A stretch of DNA of 64,000 bases from Fibrella aestuarina BUZ 2 (GTDB taxonomy: Bacteria; Bacteroidota; Bacteroidia; Cytophagales; Spirosomataceae), in the NCBI RefSeq assembly GCF_000331105.1, contig NC_020054.1:4677838-4741837 (forward strand), given 5' to 3'. A program made the translations under genes and the position numbers. Shown piece by piece: positions 24,996 through 33,763 of the stretch. The notes under the pieces are model-generated. The model saw only the letters and a program-made list of their open reading frames with translations. It was not told the origin of the DNA and ran no database searches. How positions within the stretch are numbered: the first letter of the stretch is position 1; every line of letters begins with the position of its first letter.

Positions 24996-27527
24996 TTAGT
25001 TCTTCGCTCCGGCAGAAATCAGGTTGGCGAACAGGCGATAGGCACCGGGCACGCCGTTGGGCAGCTGCCGGAAAAACGCCAGACCGGTGTAGATGAAGTG
25101 GCCACGGCCGTAGTTGGCGTAGATGAGGCTGCCGAGTTTAGGCGACTCACCGGCATCATTCATCGAGAAGAGCGACTCGTACGACCGGTCATAATCCTGC
25201 GCGAAGTACAGCCCGCGTTCCTGGATCCAGCCTTTGAAATCGTCGTCGGTTATCTTGTTCGGGCGGTTCAGTAGCATGTGGCTGGGGTTGAGCATCGTCA
25301 CGGTGGCGTCTTCCTCAGCGACCCGGTCACGGCCCACCGTAAACGGAAACGGCCCGATCTGATTGACTTTCAGCCCCGATTGCGTAATACCGCCCCCGCC
25401 GGGCGTGGCGTATTGCACCACCAACGTACCCCCGCGCTGTACGTAGCTCATCAGCTTATCCTGATTAAAGCGGAGCCGATCTTCAGTATTGTAGGCCCGA
25501 ACCCCCACCACGATGGCGTCGAAGCGCGACAGGTCTTTGCTCAGCTCGGCCTCGTCGAGCATCGTCACGGTGCAGCCCATTTGCCGAAGCGCCGCCGGTA
25601 CGTCGTCGCCAGCCCCGGCGATGTAGCCGATATTTTTGGCTTTCACGACAATGTTAAGCCGCTCCACTTTGGCTTCGGCGGGCGGAAACAGCGACTGCGG
25701 CGGGATGTGCGGGTAGCTGATGGTGCGGAGACCAGTGGTAACCCGCCCCCCCGGCGTCTGCGCGCTCACCCGCAGCCGACCTTCGGGGGCCGAACTGCTC
25801 ATGGGCATCAGCGAGAACGTGAAACGCTGCTCCTGGTATTTCTCGCCCAGCGTAAACGTCTCGGAATTGGGCGATACGCGCCAGCCCGTGGGTACGTCGA
25901 CCGACAGCGTACCGCTCACGTTGGCCCGGTTGGCTTTCACCAGCACCTCCACCGTTTTGGCCTGATTGTCGGCGAACGCGTACACCCGCTCTGGCAGGTT
26001 GATCGACACCTCGGGCCGTACCTCAAATGAACGGTACAATTCACCCTCAACCGGATCGGTGTATTTGTAGAGCCAGGGGCGGGTAAACGTAAAGGGCAGG
26101 CCTTCCACCTCTACCGTGAATTCGGCCGTGAGGGCCGGCGGGTTTTCGGGCAGGCCAATCAGCCGCTGATCGCTCACGTTGAACAGGCCGCGTTCGATGG
26201 GTTTTTCGAGCCAGTAGGGTTGCGAGAGCCGCAGATTCGTGGGCAATTTGGCCGACATCGTAAACAGGTGCTGCTCGTTGGCCTTCAACGGCATCGCCAT
26301 CGCCGTGTCGCGGCCTAGCTGCGGCAGGCGGAGGCGGGTGAGTTTCACCGGAAAATTGGTGCGGCCCAGGCCCGTCAGCCGAATATCGACGGTGCCGCCG
26401 GGTGTGCCTACGTAATCGAGGGGCAGCGCTTCAAACACCAGCCCAAGGCACTGTTGCAGCAGCGTTTCCACTTCCTGCCGTTTGGTGCGCACATAGAGTT
26501 GGGTAGTATCGAGCTGGCTAATCTCGCGGTGGAGCGTTACCAGCGTCGCGACGATGCTCGTTGGCTGCGCGGGCACAAACTGCGAATTCAACTGGTAAAT
26601 CAGCTCCTGCACCCGCTCGGAATTAGGCACCCGGTTCCAGCTCATATCGATGCCCTCCACGAGGTCGACCTGTGGTTTGTCGCCGCCTTTCAGCAGCAGG
26701 TAATCCATGCGGGCGCCGCGGTTGGCCCCTACGCCAAAGCCCTGACTCTTGTGCTGGCTCCGGCTCTCGGCAGCCAGTTCGCCGTACGATTTGCCCAGCA
26801 GCGGGTTGTACAGGCCCGTTTCGAGGCCCAGCAGCGTGCCGCTTTCGCTCGGCTTCTCGTTGGACTGAAACCGGCCGGGCGTAAAGGCATTCCAGAACAG
26901 CCGTTTGGCCTGCCAGGGTTTTACGTAGCGCAGTTGTTCGGGATACGATTTGGGGTCATTGGAGAGCTTGAAGGCCTCTTCGGCTAGAAAACCCGATGCA
27001 CTGTGGTGGCCGTGCCCGGCGCGCGGGTCGGGTGGAAAGCGCGTGATAATCACGTCGGGCTGGAACTTGCGGATCAGCCAGACGATGTCGCTGAGTACCT
27101 GATCGCGCCCCCACGTTTTGACGGCCTCGTCGGTCGATTTGGAAAAGCCAAAGTCATAGGCCCGGGAAAACAACTGTTCGGGGCCATCGATGCGGCGGGC
27201 AGCCAGCAATTCCTGGGTACGTATCACGCCGATGTTTTCACCCTGCTCCGGACCGATCAGGTTTTGGCCCCCATCGCCCCGGGTCAGCGACAGGTAGGCA
27301 GTGCGCAGGTTGCGCTCGTTGTGGAGGTACGTGAGCAGCAGCGTATTTTCATCGTCGGGGTGAGCGGCGATGTAGAGCACACTGCCCAGTACGGCGAGCC
27401 GTTTGATGCCCAATTGAATGTCGCCGGGTGTGGCGGGGCGGGGCTTCCCAAACGGAACCTGCGCCCGGACAGCCGTAGACAACGCAACGTACAAGCAAAG
27501 AATGGTGAGTATAGATCGCTTTTTCAC
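24996..27527 (-). CDS. Exported PIG-L family deacetylase, long form
   Basis: 843 residues with a signal peptide (ILTILCLYVALSTAVRAQ). The N-terminal quarter is a PIG-L/LmbE zinc deacetylase: A-H56-P-D58-D59-E60, SLTRGDGGQN, and a late GHGHHSAS supplying the third zinc ligand. PIG-L enzymes remove N-acetyl groups from amino sugars. The remaining 600 residues hold beta-sandwich domains and a C-terminal glutamine-amidotransferase-like segment (RFDAIVVGVRAYNTEDRL, GGTLVVQYATPGG), an arrangement known from large Bacteroidota PIG-L proteins. The likely location is the periplasm or cell surface. It follows a secreted amidase gene on the same strand. Confidence 0.9.
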   Translation of the reverse strand: MKKRSILTILCLYVALSTAVRAQVPFGKPRPATPGDIQLGIKRLAVLGSVLYIAAHPDDENTLLLTYLHNERNLRTAYLSLTRGDGGQNLIGPEQGENIGVIRTQELLAARRIDGPEQLFSRAYDFGFSKSTDEAVKTWGRDQVLSDIVWLIRKFQPDVIITRFPPDPRAGHGHHSASGFLAEEAFKLSNDPKSYPEQLRYVKPWQAKRLFWNAFTPGRFQSNEKPSESGTLLGLETGLYNPLLGKSYGELAAESRSQHKSQGFGVGANRGARMDYLLLKGGDKPQVDLVEGIDMSWNRVPNSERVQELIYQLNSQFVPAQPTSIVATLVTLHREISQLDTTQLYVRTKRQEVETLLQQCLGLVFEALPLDYVGTPGGTVDIRLTGLGRTNFPVKLTRLRLPQLGRDTAMAMPLKANEQHLFTMSAKLPTNLRLSQPYWLEKPIERGLFNVSDQRLIGLPENPPALTAEFTVEVEGLPFTFTRPWLYKYTDPVEGELYRSFEVRPEVSINLPERVYAFADNQAKTVEVLVKANRANVSGTLSVDVPTGWRVSPNSETFTLGEKYQEQRFTFSLMPMSSSAPEGRLRVSAQTPGGRVTTGLRTISYPHIPPQSLFPPAEAKVERLNIVVKAKNIGYIAGAGDDVPAALRQMGCTVTMLDEAELSKDLSRFDAIVVGVRAYNTEDRLRFNQDKLMSYVQRGGTLVVQYATPGGGGITQSGLKVNQIGPFPFTVGRDRVAEEDATVTMLNPSHMLLNRPNKITDDDFKGWIQERGLYFAQDYDRSYESLFSMNDAGESPKLGSLIYANYGRGHFIYTGLAFFRQLPNGVPGAYRLFANLISAGAKN

Positions 27528-27635
27528 AAAGTGGTCAGAACAGGGTTACAAGACAAATAAACGGGCTGTACAGTTGTAGCGCAATGCCGGGTAACAAAAA
27601 AGGGAAATGGGCATCCAATTAGTCTACGCTTCGAT

Positions 27636-28913
27636 TTAGTCGGTATCGGTACGCATGACTTTGCGCACAACCTGCTGCTGGCCATCGGTGCAACGGAGTA
27701 GCCAGAACGGTTGCCGGCCGCCAACGGGCAGTTCGATACGCCAGGAACTGGCAGTCAGTTGACTAGCCCGTCCGGCCCAGCTCCGGCCCTGCCCGTCGAG
27801 CCAGTCGAACCGGACCTGTTTGGGCGTGGTGGTCTGGTGCTGCACCGTGATCGGCCCGTCGGCGGGGTTCGGGTAAACCAGCCAGTCGGCAGTAGGTTCG
27901 GTGGCCAGCGGCGTGACGCCGACCACCGACGTAAACGAGCACAACTGCCCAACGGACTGACGCATCGCGCCCAGCCGGGCATATAAGTTATTGCCAGGGC
28001 ATTCGGTGGCGCAAACGCCGTCGCGGTGGCCCGAAATGCGGTTCAGTACCTTAGCCGAACTGGCATGCAACGCCTGTCCGACAGGCTCCAGCCCTTCTTT
28101 TCGCAGCTTCCACCCAATCAGCTGATTAACAGCAGCCAGCGCGGTATCACTGGGCTGTACATCGTTGTAATTGCCGAGCATACAGATGCCCATCGTGCCG
28201 GTGTTTGTACTGCAAAAATGAGCGCCCAGCACATTGTCGCCGTCCAGCACGCCCTGTCCATCGCGCCCTTCGTAGACTACGCCATCGCGGCCCAGCAGGA
28301 AATTGTAGCCCACATCGTTCCAGCCGTTTACGGTGGTGTGTTGCAGGTAAATGTTGCGCACCTCGTCCAGGTAATTGGTCGCGGTGTTGCTGGTGGCCGA
28401 GTGGTGCACGATCACAAACTGCACCTTGTTGGGGGTAGGTGGTTCTTTAGGCGGGGCCAGCCCTTTCCGCCAGACCAACACCGGCACCACGGCCGGCTTG
28501 TCGCAGTCAGTCGCCCCCGCGCGGGCGGCACGTACCTGCGCCGCCACGTAGTCGGCAGGCAGCGGTGGCGCATAGAGTGTAATGAGTTCAGCCGATAGGT
28601 AGGTCAATTGGGTCGACAGCAGGGTCACGGCCCTGACGGGCTGCCGAAATACACACAGCCCCGATACGGTGTTGCTGTCGCTGTGCGGCTCAGGGCGCAG
28701 GGTGATCGTATCGCCATCGGCCACTAAGTAGATCCCGTCAAGTGGCTGACCGGGGGGCAGTCGCAGCAAAGCGCTCGAATAGGGTTGGTCGAACGGCACC
28801 CGAGCGGGGCGATTCAGGGGCAGTAAAACCGGCCATTTTGCCACCGATCGGAGCGACTGCGCCTGTACCCCAACCTGCATGAGCAGTAACACTAGCCCGA
28901 CTACGCTTTTCAT
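27636..28913 (-). CDS. Secreted N-acetylmuramoyl-L-alanine amidase (PGRP fold) with T9SS sorting tail
   Basis: 425 residues. After a signal peptide and an N-terminal beta-rich domain, a peptidoglycan-recognition/amidase_2 domain spans about 165-310: the first zinc His in FVIVHHSATS, the catalytic-site Tyr in GWNDVGYNFLLGRDG, GTMGICMLGNYN, the second His in RISGHRDG and the zinc Cys in CATECPGNN. The last 80 residues (DWLVYPNPADGPITVQ) are a type A sorting domain for the type IX secretion system, so the enzyme should be exported to the cell surface or medium. Cleavage of the muramyl-L-Ala bond of peptidoglycan, own or foreign, is expected. Confidence 0.93.
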   Translation of the reverse strand: MKSVVGLVLLLMQVGVQAQSLRSVAKWPVLLPLNRPARVPFDQPYSSALLRLPPGQPLDGIYLVADGDTITLRPEPHSDSNTVSGLCVFRQPVRAVTLLSTQLTYLSAELITLYAPPLPADYVAAQVRAARAGATDCDKPAVVPVLVWRKGLAPPKEPPTPNKVQFVIVHHSATSNTATNYLDEVRNIYLQHTTVNGWNDVGYNFLLGRDGVVYEGRDGQGVLDGDNVLGAHFCSTNTGTMGICMLGNYNDVQPSDTALAAVNQLIGWKLRKEGLEPVGQALHASSAKVLNRISGHRDGVCATECPGNNLYARLGAMRQSVGQLCSFTSVVGVTPLATEPTADWLVYPNPADGPITVQHQTTTPKQVRFDWLDGQGRSWAGRASQLTASSWRIELPVGGRQPFWLLRCTDGQQQVVRKVMRTDTD

Positions 28914-29043
28914 AACTGATTGTGACCGACTTACGGGTAAGTACCCAACCGAATGATTGTTCAGGTACGTTAATTTATATTGAAAAGACGCAAAATAACC
29001 TCGTTAAAAGTCAAAACGAACATGGTTATGCAAGGGCAAATTC

Positions 29044-29051
29044 TATCTTTG
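29044..29051 (+). promoter_or_regulatory. -7 box (TATCTTTG) for the pyrophosphatase gene
   Basis: Exact TAnnTTTG match 32 bases before the ATG. The -33 region is not clear. Confidence 0.55.
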
Positions 29052-29083
29052 CGACCAATCAAACAACCTTTTTTCCTTTTAGT

Positions 29084-31786
29084 ATGCAGAATAGTCTTTA
29101 CATCGTCCCCTTACTCGGATTAGTGGGATTGGCGGTGATGATCGCCAAGTTTAGTTGGGTGAACCGACAGGAAGCCGGTGACGCCCGCATGCAGGAAATT
29201 GCTGGGTATATCGCCGATGGCGCCATTGCGTTCCTGAAAGCCGAGTGGCGGGTGCTAATCGTTTTCGGCCTGATCGTTGGCGTACTGCTGGCCTTTGCCG
29301 GTTCGCAGGTCGAAAATTCACACTGGACCATCGGGATAGCCTTTGCTGTCGGGGCGTTTACCTCGGCCTTTGCCGGTTATATCGGTATGAAAGTCGCAAC
29401 CAAAGCCAACGTCCGCACGGCCCACGCCGCCCGCACCAGCCTCACCCGCGCCCTCGACGTCTCGTTTACGGGCGGTTCGGTGATGGGCATCGGGGTAGCT
29501 GGTCTGGCTGTACTGGGGCTGAGCGTGCTGTTCATTATTCTCTACAACTACTTCGTAGCGGGCGTAGCCCCGGTTGATGGTGTATTGGCCGTCAACGGCG
29601 TGCCGATGGAGAAAGCCCTCGAAGTACTGGCGGGTTTCTCGCTGGGTGCCGAGTCGATTGCCCTATTTGCCCGGGTAGGGGGTGGTATCTACACCAAAGC
29701 GGCCGACGTTGGCGCCGACCTCGTGGGTAAGGTTGAAGCCGGCATTCCCGAAGATGACCCGCGCAACCCCGCCACCATCGCCGATAACGTAGGCGACAAC
29801 GTGGGCGACGTAGCCGGGATGGGTGCCGATTTGTTTGGCTCGTACGTGGCCACGATTCTGGCGACGATGGTGCTGGGCCGCGAAATTGTTATTCCCAACG
29901 ATACGATCATGGGGCACGCGCCCATTGTACTACCCGTGCTGATTGCGGGGATGGGGCTGATTTTCTCGATCCTGGCCTGCTACCTGGTGCGCGTGAAAGA
30001 CGACAACGGAAACGTGCAGGGGGCGCTGAACCTGGGCAACTGGGGGTCGATCATCCTGACGGTCATTGCGTCATATTTCCTCGTAAACGCCATCCTGCCC
30101 GATACGACCATGCAGATTCGTGGCGTGGAGTTTACCCGTAGCGACGTGTTCTACGCCATCCTGACGGGCCTGGCGGTTGGTGCGCTGATGTCAACCATCA
30201 CCGAATACTACACGGCCATGGGCCGTCGGCCGGTCTTGTCAATCATCCGGCAGTCGGCTACGGGCGCGGCGACCAACATCATCGGCGGTCTGTCGGTGGG
30301 TATGGAATCGACGGTACTACCCATTCTGGTGCTGGCGGCGGGTATCTATACCTCCTATCACTTTGCCGGTCTGTACGGCGTGGCCATTTCGGCCGCGGGC
30401 ATGATGGCCACCACGGCAATGCAGTTGGCAATCGACGCTTTTGGGCCCATCGCCGACAATGCGGGTGGGATTGCCGAAATGAGCTACCTGCCCGAAGAGG
30501 TTCGTGGCCGCACCGACATCCTGGATGCCGTGGGTAACACCACCGCCGCCACGGGTAAGGGTTTCGCCATTGCCTCGGCGGCCCTCACGGCGCTGGCGCT
30601 GTTTGCCGCGTTTGTGGGTATTTCAGGCATTTCGAGCATCGATATCTACAAAGCCGACGTGCTGTCGGGCCTGTTTGTGGGCGCCATGATCCCGTTCATT
30701 TTCTCATCGCTGGCGATTGCGGCGGTCGGTCGCGCAGCCATGTCGATGGTGGAAGAAGTGCGCCGTCAGTTCCGCGAGATTCCGGGCATCATGGAAGGAA
30801 CGGGCAAACCGGAGTATGACAAGTGCGTCGCCATTTCCACGCAGGCGTCGATTCGGGAAATGATTCTGCCGGGGGCTATTGCGCTGTCGGTGCCCATCAT
30901 CATCGGGTTCATCTTCGGCCCCGAAGTGCTCGGCGGTCTGCTGGCGGGCGTCACCGTATCGGGCGTGCTGATGGGGATTTTCCAGAACAACGCTGGTGGT
31001 GCCTGGGATAACGCCAAGAAATCGTTCGAGAAAGGGGTGCTCATCAACGGCGAGATGTTCTACAAGAAATCGGAGCCGCACAAGGCGTCGGTGACGGGCG
31101 ATACCGTTGGTGATCCGTTTAAGGATACCTCGGGCCCGTCGATGAACATCCTCATCAAACTGATGTCAATTGTTTCGCTGGTCATTGCCCCGTACATCGC
31201 CATCAAGTCGAGCGATCAGGGGGCTCACGCCCGCGAGAATGTCACGGCAGCGGGTGGCGTAGCGGGCGTTGATCTGGAAAAATCGACGGCCGCCGACAAT
31301 GCCAACGTTGCCACCCCCAACCGAGAGTTTACTCCGACTGATCTGACACTGGACGGCGGCACTTCGCTGAAGGGCGTCGATGTAGATGGCATCGAAGCCA
31401 ACCTGCTTACGTTCATCAAATCGGACAAGGCCGTTGATAAAGACACCTGGTTTGATTTCGACCGGCTGACGTTTGAGACGGGCAGCGCCACGCTGAAGCC
31501 CGAGTCGCAGGAGCAGCTGAGCAACATCGCTGCCATCCTGAAAGCCTACCCCAACGTGAACGTGAAGCTAGGTGGCTATACCGACAACACCGGCGATGCC
31601 AACGCCAACCTGAAGCTGTCGAACGACCGCGCCGCCAGCGTGAAAGCGGAGCTGGTCAAGATGGGTATCGCCAACAGCCGACTGGAATCAGAAGGCTACG
31701 GCCAGGAACACCCCGTTGCCAGCAACGACACGGAAGAAGGCCGCGCCCAAAACCGCCGCATCTCGATCCGCGTGACGAAGAAATAA
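29084..31786 (+). CDS. hppA: Membrane ion-pumping pyrophosphatase fused to an OmpA domain
   Basis: 900 residues against 670-770 for the family. Residues 1 to about 725 form the 16-helix pump: [11 protein letters not shown] and [17 protein letters not shown] hold the acidic residues that bind Mg-pyrophosphate; [10 protein letters not shown] carries Ala and Gly where K+-independent enzymes carry Lys and Thr, so it should be K+-dependent. Whether it pumps Na+ or H+ cannot be read with confidence. After the last helix (about 695-715) and a 70-residue acidic linker, residues 787-900 are an OmpA/MotB peptidoglycan-binding domain (YTDNTGD...[16 protein letters not shown]). Both ends of such pumps face away from the cytosol, so the domain would reach the periplasmic wall. 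The start ATG 29084 follows a good -7 box. Confidence 0.93.
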   Translation: MQNSLYIVPLLGLVGLAVMIAKFSWVNRQEAGDARMQEIAGYIADGAIAFLKAEWRVLIVFGLIVGVLLAFAGSQVENSHWTIGIAFAVGAFTSAFAGYIGMKVATKANVRTAHAARTSLTRALDVSFTGGSVMGIGVAGLAVLGLSVLFIILYNYFVAGVAPVDGVLAVNGVPMEKALEVLAGFSLGAESIALFARVGGGIYTKAADVGADLVGKVEAGIPEDDPRNPATIADNVGDNVGDVAGMGADLFGSYVATILATMVLGREIVIPNDTIMGHAPIVLPVLIAGMGLIFSILACYLVRVKDDNGNVQGALNLGNWGSIILTVIASYFLVNAILPDTTMQIRGVEFTRSDVFYAILTGLAVGALMSTITEYYTAMGRRPVLSIIRQSATGAATNIIGGLSVGMESTVLPILVLAAGIYTSYHFAGLYGVAISAAGMMATTAMQLAIDAFGPIADNAGGIAEMSYLPEEVRGRTDILDAVGNTTAATGKGFAIASAALTALALFAAFVGISGISSIDIYKADVLSGLFVGAMIPFIFSSLAIAAVGRAAMSMVEEVRRQFREIPGIMEGTGKPEYDKCVAISTQASIREMILPGAIALSVPIIIGFIFGPEVLGGLLAGVTVSGVLMGIFQNNAGGAWDNAKKSFEKGVLINGEMFYKKSEPHKASVTGDTVGDPFKDTSGPSMNILIKLMSIVSLVIAPYIAIKSSDQGAHARENVTAAGGVAGVDLEKSTAADNANVATPNREFTPTDLTLDGGTSLKGVDVDGIEANLLTFIKSDKAVDKDTWFDFDRLTFETGSATLKPESQEQLSNIAAILKAYPNVNVKLGGYTDNTGDANANLKLSNDRAASVKAELVKMGIANSRLESEGYGQEHPVASNDTEEGRAQNRRISIRVTKK

Positions 31787-31809
31787 ACGAATCATTGTTC
31801 GTTCATTCT

Positions 31810-31844
31810 ATCGGGCCAGTTTCTAGCGCAGAAACTGGCCCGAT
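31810..31844 (+). terminator. Terminator hairpin after the pyrophosphatase gene
   Basis: Perfect 15-bp arms 31810-31824 and 31830-31844, loop AGCGC, followed by TTGGTTT; 23 bases after the stop codon. Confidence 0.85.
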
Positions 31845-31913
31845 TTGGTTTAACGTGCTTAAAAAGCATTAGAGATACGTAGTCCCCTGAAACTGCTGCT
31901 TGTACTGCCTTTA

Positions 31914-32552
31914 TCAACTACGGCTACAAACCGCCAATGCCTGCCAGGCTTGCACCAATAGCTGCTCGACCTGTGTCCAGTCGGCCTCGGTGATGGCGTT
32001 GCCTTTCCGGTCCCGAAGAAGCATGGCTTGCGTGCGCAGGCGGCCATAATCGGCGCAACGGGCGATGGGTACGTGGTAAATACCCGCCACGATCCGGGTT
32101 TGCAGGGTTGCCCATTCGTCGGGGGTATATTGATCACGCTCGCGCCGGATCACCCACCATTCCAGTTCGTCGCGGGCGGCCTCAGGTACGTTCAGGGGTT
32201 GATCGCTTAGTTTGGCAATGGCCCCGTAAAACGCTTCCAGATCGGGCAGGGCGCGGGCGTAGTCGGGGCGTCCCCGGCCGTCTTTGAATAGGAAAGCGGC
32301 TTTGGCGGCATGACCCGCAATGACAAACGAACGCCAGAACGGTGCCCCCAATTGGTGCCGACATAACTGCGCCGACTGCCAGAACAGCGCCAGTGGTTTA
32401 CGGTCGTAATACGATCGCCACATGGCCGCATCGAGCCGAGCCACTTCGGCGGGATCAAACTGCCGCAAATCGATGCGACGAGGCCAATAGAGATCAACCA
32501 GAACCCAGCCGACAAGCAACCCCGCCGTTAGCCCAATCATCATACGCTTCAT
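31914..32552 (-). CDS. Hypothetical membrane-anchored protein
   Basis: 212 residues that I do not recognise. One N-terminal hydrophobic helix (MMIGLTAGLLVGWVLVDLYW) anchors a helical, Trp- and Arg-rich soluble part (EVARLDAAMWRSYYDRKPLALFWQ; DELEWWVIRRERDQY) probably in the periplasm. The ATG at 32552 places the helix at the N terminus; an ATG at 32606 would add 18 polar residues. Codon use is like that of its neighbours. It lies downstream of the Spx/ArsC-like gene on the same strand, with a hairpin between them. Confidence 0.65.
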   Translation of the reverse strand: MKRMMIGLTAGLLVGWVLVDLYWPRRIDLRQFDPAEVARLDAAMWRSYYDRKPLALFWQSAQLCRHQLGAPFWRSFVIAGHAAKAAFLFKDGRGRPDYARALPDLEAFYGAIAKLSDQPLNVPEAARDELEWWVIRRERDQYTPDEWATLQTRIVAGIYHVPIARCADYGRLRTQAMLLRDRKGNAITEADWTQVEQLLVQAWQALAVCSRS

Positions 32553-32621
32553 ATAGGTACAACCCCTCGCCTGTGCGAATGTTACCCAGCCGGTGATCAG
32601 TGGCAAATCGAGGAACTACCA

Positions 32622-32655
32622 GATTGTCGGGCAGGCGACAGCCTGCCCGACAATC
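32622..32655. terminator. 15-bp perfect hairpin after the Spx/ArsC-like gene
   Basis: Arms 32622-32636 and 32641-32655 with a GACA loop, located 54 bases past the end of the leftward gene. Confidence 0.75.
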
Positions 32656-32709
32656 GGCAACGTCATGGCCTACTACTGGCTGCGAACGAAGTTGGTTAAC
32701 GTACCTGAA

Positions 32710-33054
32710 TCAGCTAAACACAGCCTCGTAGACATCGGGTTTGAAACCGAGCGCCACAATCTGCCCGTCGGCCTCGATGAGCGGGCGGCGGATAACCGAC
32801 GGTTTGTCCAGCATCAGTTCGATAGCCCCGTCGGCGTCGGTTGGCTTTTCGGCATCGGGCCGCTTTTTCCAGGTGGTACCAGCCCGATTCACCAGGTCTT
32901 CCCAGGGGCGCTGCGTCAGCCAGTGGGTCAACGTGGCGCGGTCGATACCCTGCTTCTTATAGTCGTGAAATTGGTAGCCTACCTGGTGTTGATCCAGCCA
33001 CAGCCGGGCTTTCTTTACGGTGTCGCAGTTTGGGATAGCGTAGAGCCTGTACAT
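32710..33054 (-). CDS. Spx/ArsC family thioredoxin-fold protein
   Basis: 114 residues, the normal length for ArsC/Spx/YffB proteins. The N-terminal YAIPNCDTVKKARLWLD has the single redox Cys of the family (PNCDTVKKA) without a second Cys in CxxC position. RPLIEADGQIVALGFKPDVY is the usual C-terminal part (arsenate reductases have a RPI... Arg there; here RPL). It is closest in pattern to YffB-type proteins, whose role is unclear; true arsenate reductase activity is possible but unproven. It is about 18 kb from the arsenosugar cluster, so no link is implied. The ATG at 33054 begins at the family start. Confidence 0.88.
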   Translation of the reverse strand: MYRLYAIPNCDTVKKARLWLDQHQVGYQFHDYKKQGIDRATLTHWLTQRPWEDLVNRAGTTWKKRPDAEKPTDADGAIELMLDKPSVIRRPLIEADGQIVALGFKPDVYEAVFS

Positions 33055-33210
33055 GCGTGACGAAGTTGGTTGATTCCACAAAGAAAGCGAAGGAGGCAGT
33101 TGGCCCAACACCCTAGCCACCTCAGCGCGTTCGGCTGACTACAGGCGGAAAAGCCGCTCCTTTCATCCGGTTATTCTGCCACTCGTACCAGCCAAGGTGA
33201 TTTCATGAGC

Positions 33211-33236
33211 AAGTACCTTGCATCACAAAGTACCTT
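33211..33236 (+). promoter_or_regulatory. AAGTACCTT direct repeats in the padR promoter
   Basis: Two identical nine-base copies at 33211-33219 and 33228-33236, 17 bases apart, each nearly palindromic. They overlap the -33 region of the padR promoter and are a likely autoregulatory operator. Confidence 0.5.
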
Positions 33237-33248
33237 ACACTATGTTTG
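33217..33248 (+). promoter_or_regulatory. Promoter of the padR-pspC operon
   Basis: CTTG (-33-like) at 33217-33220, a 20-base spacer, and TATGTTTG (-7, exact TAnnTTTG) at 33241-33248; the PadR ATG lies 33 bases downstream. Confidence 0.65.
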
Positions 33249-33281
33249 TATCATCCATTGACCGCATTCCTACGTTGGCCT

Positions 33282-33749
33282 ATGAATATCGAAAACGCGC
33301 AGGTTCAGATGCGAAAAGGCATCCTCGAATTCTGCATTCTCCACATCATATCGCGCGGCGAGATATATGCCTCCGATATGCTCGATGAACTTACCTCGGC
33401 CCGGATCATGGTGGTCGAAGGAACGCTCTATCCATTACTCACGCGCCTGAAAAACGCAGGTTTGCTCGACTACAAGTGGGTCGAGTCGACATCGGGGCCG
33501 CCGCGCAAATACTACATGTTGACCGAACTGGGCCGCAACTCGCTCGAAGCCCTCAACGAAACCTGGCAGGAACTGGCCGACTCCGTCCGGATGATCATCG
33601 ACTCCCGAAACGGGAACGGCAACGGGGCTGGCAAAGCCTCAACGCCCGTGCAGCCCGTTCCGGTAGCCCCAGCGCCAGTCACGGCTGGCCCGCCTGCCTC
33701 TACGCCTAATCTTGACATTGTGTTGCCTGAACCTAAACAGCCGCAGTAA
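33282..33749 (+). CDS. PadR family transcriptional regulator
   Basis: 155 residues. A winged-helix DNA-binding domain covers residues about 10-95: QMRKGILEFCILHIIS, then YASDMLDEL, the VVEGTLYPLLTRLKNAGLL recognition region and the wing GPPRKYYMLTELG, all typical of PadR. The tail is proline- and alanine-rich. PadR proteins are usually repressors. The gene overlaps in function with the next one: 14 bases downstream lies a PspC-domain membrane protein, a pairing common in Bacteroidota. The ATG at 33282 is used because the domain begins there and a good promoter lies upstream. Repeats in the promoter suggest autoregulation. Confidence 0.93.
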   Translation: MNIENAQVQMRKGILEFCILHIISRGEIYASDMLDELTSARIMVVEGTLYPLLTRLKNAGLLDYKWVESTSGPPRKYYMLTELGRNSLEALNETWQELADSVRMIIDSRNGNGNGAGKASTPVQPVPVAPAPVTAGPPASTPNLDIVLPEPKQPQ

Positions 33750-33763
33750 TCGCGTTCCAGACC

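Noticed and set aside
32710..33054. Dedicated arsenate reductase for the arsenosugar genes
   Set aside because: It is some 18 kb away and its pattern is nearer to YffB/Spx than to a proven ArsC.
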